Source: Parvularia atlantis
Taxonomy: Eukaryota > Opisthokonta > Rotosphaerida
Length of the DNA: 17,306 nt
Assembly (NCBI GenBank): GCA_943704415.1
Contig: CALSCO010002177.1
Span: 1-17,306, forward strand
Reading direction: 5' to 3'
Position numbers and translations under genes: made by a program
The notes under the pieces: model-generated
Told to the model about the DNA's origin: nothing
Databases searched by the model: none
Seen by the model: only the letters and a program-made list of their open reading frames with translations
In this document: positions 16,523-17,306 of the stretch, piece by piece
Position numbering within the stretch: the first letter of the stretch is position 1
How the letters are laid out: each line of letters begins with the position of its first letter

Positions 16523-17306
16523 TTAGGGCCGTGACCGCGGCGACTGCGTGCCCGAGCTCTCGTCGGTCGAGGGCTCGCGCACGAGCTTGGGCTTCTCGGG
16601 CGGTGCCTTGCCCTCCTTGTACAGCTTGATCAGCTCCTGCAGATCCTGTGCGCGCGCGGCGTGAGCGTTACGGTGCGGTGCGGTGTAGTGCCTGGGCAGC
16701 CGCGACACCTCGATCTGTTCCTGCTGCACCTCGACCTGCGTCCGCAGCTTCTCGATGTCGATCTTGTACTTGTTCTTCTTCTTCTTAAAGTCGTCGCGGA
16801 GCGCGGCCAGCTGCGCGTCGGCCGAGGCCTTGACCTGGCGGCCGCTGCTAAGCATGGCCGCGGCTGAGGAAGGCGCGCGCGGCGCACCTCCAGCTGGAAC
16901 GCCTCCATCTGCTCCTCCAGCTGCACGAGCCGCTCCTCGACCTCTAACCTCTCACGCCGCTCGGCCTCGAGCGCCTCGAGTAGCTGCGCGACCTGCTCGG
17001 TGCCGACGGGTGCGTCGCCGGCGCCGTCCTGCGCCCCAAACAGCGGGTTCTTGTACGCGGTGTCGTCCAGCCCGCGGCCGTGCGCGGGCGAGTCGAAGAT
17101 GTCCTTGGGCCGCATCACGAAGGTCATCACGTCCTTGCTCGCCGCGGCTGCCGCGTCGGTGAGCGGCCGCCGCGCGCGCACACTTGCCACCACGCGCGCA
17201 CCGGACTCAGCCGCCAGGTCGTACTGCGCCACGTCCGCCTCCGACAGGTGGTTCTTGGCGAGGGCCTGGGAGGCGGGGGACGCGTCGTCAAGGGGGGCGG
17301 GTGGGC
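16523..17306 (-). CDS. Coiled-coil protein, 5' part beyond the window
   Basis: Three visible exons (17306-16888, 16834-16709, 16645-16523) encode the C-terminal about 222 residues; the frame is open to the window edge with no ATG, so the start lies outside. Visible stretches are AKNHLSEADVAQYDL, DVMTFVMRPKDIFDSP and DDTAYKNPLFGAQDG. Then comes a long heptad-rich coiled coil (LLEALEAERRERLEVEERL, EEQMEAFQLE, LRDDFKKKKNKYKIDIEKL), a helix DLQELIKLYKEGKAPPEKPK and a Ser/Thr-rich tail. Introns are 16835-16887 (GTGCG) and 16646-16708 (GTGTC), both phase 0. Family and function are not recognised; a dimeric scaffold or cytoskeletal role would be guesswork. Confidence 0.65.

Noticed and set aside
1-17306. 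tRNA, rRNA or transposable-element genes
   Set aside because: I saw no cloverleaf with conserved A/B boxes, no rRNA-like sequence, and no transposase or reverse-transcriptase motifs in any frame.

Overview
This is a compact, very GC-rich nuclear genome segment from a unicellular eukaryote. The evidence is spliceosomal introns of about 42-75 bp in nearly every gene, and eukaryote-specific proteins: Mediator MED10, the eEF1A lysine methyltransferase, Golgi TVP23, a classical tyrosine phosphatase, and proteins with SANT/U-box-like, ASXH and WD40-like domains. I cannot name the lineage. The gene set would fit a fungus, an amoebozoan or a small holozoan; the SANT plus U-box-like architecture leans away from fungi, as far as I recall such proteins.

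Layout. Positions 1 to about 470 are AT-rich and carry nine perfect copies of a 16-bp tandem repeat. Positions 470-1063 are GC-rich with no convincing gene. Ten genes then follow almost without gaps: MED10 (-, 1064-1602), SANT/U-box-like protein (+, 1681-3837), EEF1AKMT1 (-, 3847-4676), TVP23 (+, 4715-5682), an unknown membrane-anchored protein (-, 5727-6874), an ASXH/DEUBAD-like protein (+, 7003-9442), a protein tyrosine phosphatase (+, 9466-10845), an unknown roughly 1010-residue helical protein (+, 10917-14525), a WD40-like protein (-, 14551-16480), and a coiled-coil protein (-, 16523 to beyond the window end). Gaps between coding ends are 9-128 bp. Three are divergent, so probably shared promoters (78, 38 and 128 bp). 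Three are convergent (9, 44 and 25 bp).

Splicing. I modelled about 56 introns by joining frames at GT/GC...AG sites. In the recognisable families the protein alignment fixes the joins independently. About three quarters of donors read GTGCG rather than GTRAG. Many introns carry a CTGAC, CTCAC or CTAAC branch-like element 5-20 nt before the acceptor. Four donors appear to be GC, each preceded by AG in the exon. Many introns are multiples of three without stops, so a gene finder blind to introns would translate straight through them.

No pathway links all the genes; they are mostly housekeeping or chromatin-related. The most interesting items are the donor consensus, the GC-AG introns, the start codon alone on a 3-nt exon in TVP23, a 19-nt microexon in the ASXH gene, a shared TGTACATG placed directly after two stop codons in convergent gaps, and the SANT/U-box-like and ASXH-like chromatin proteins.
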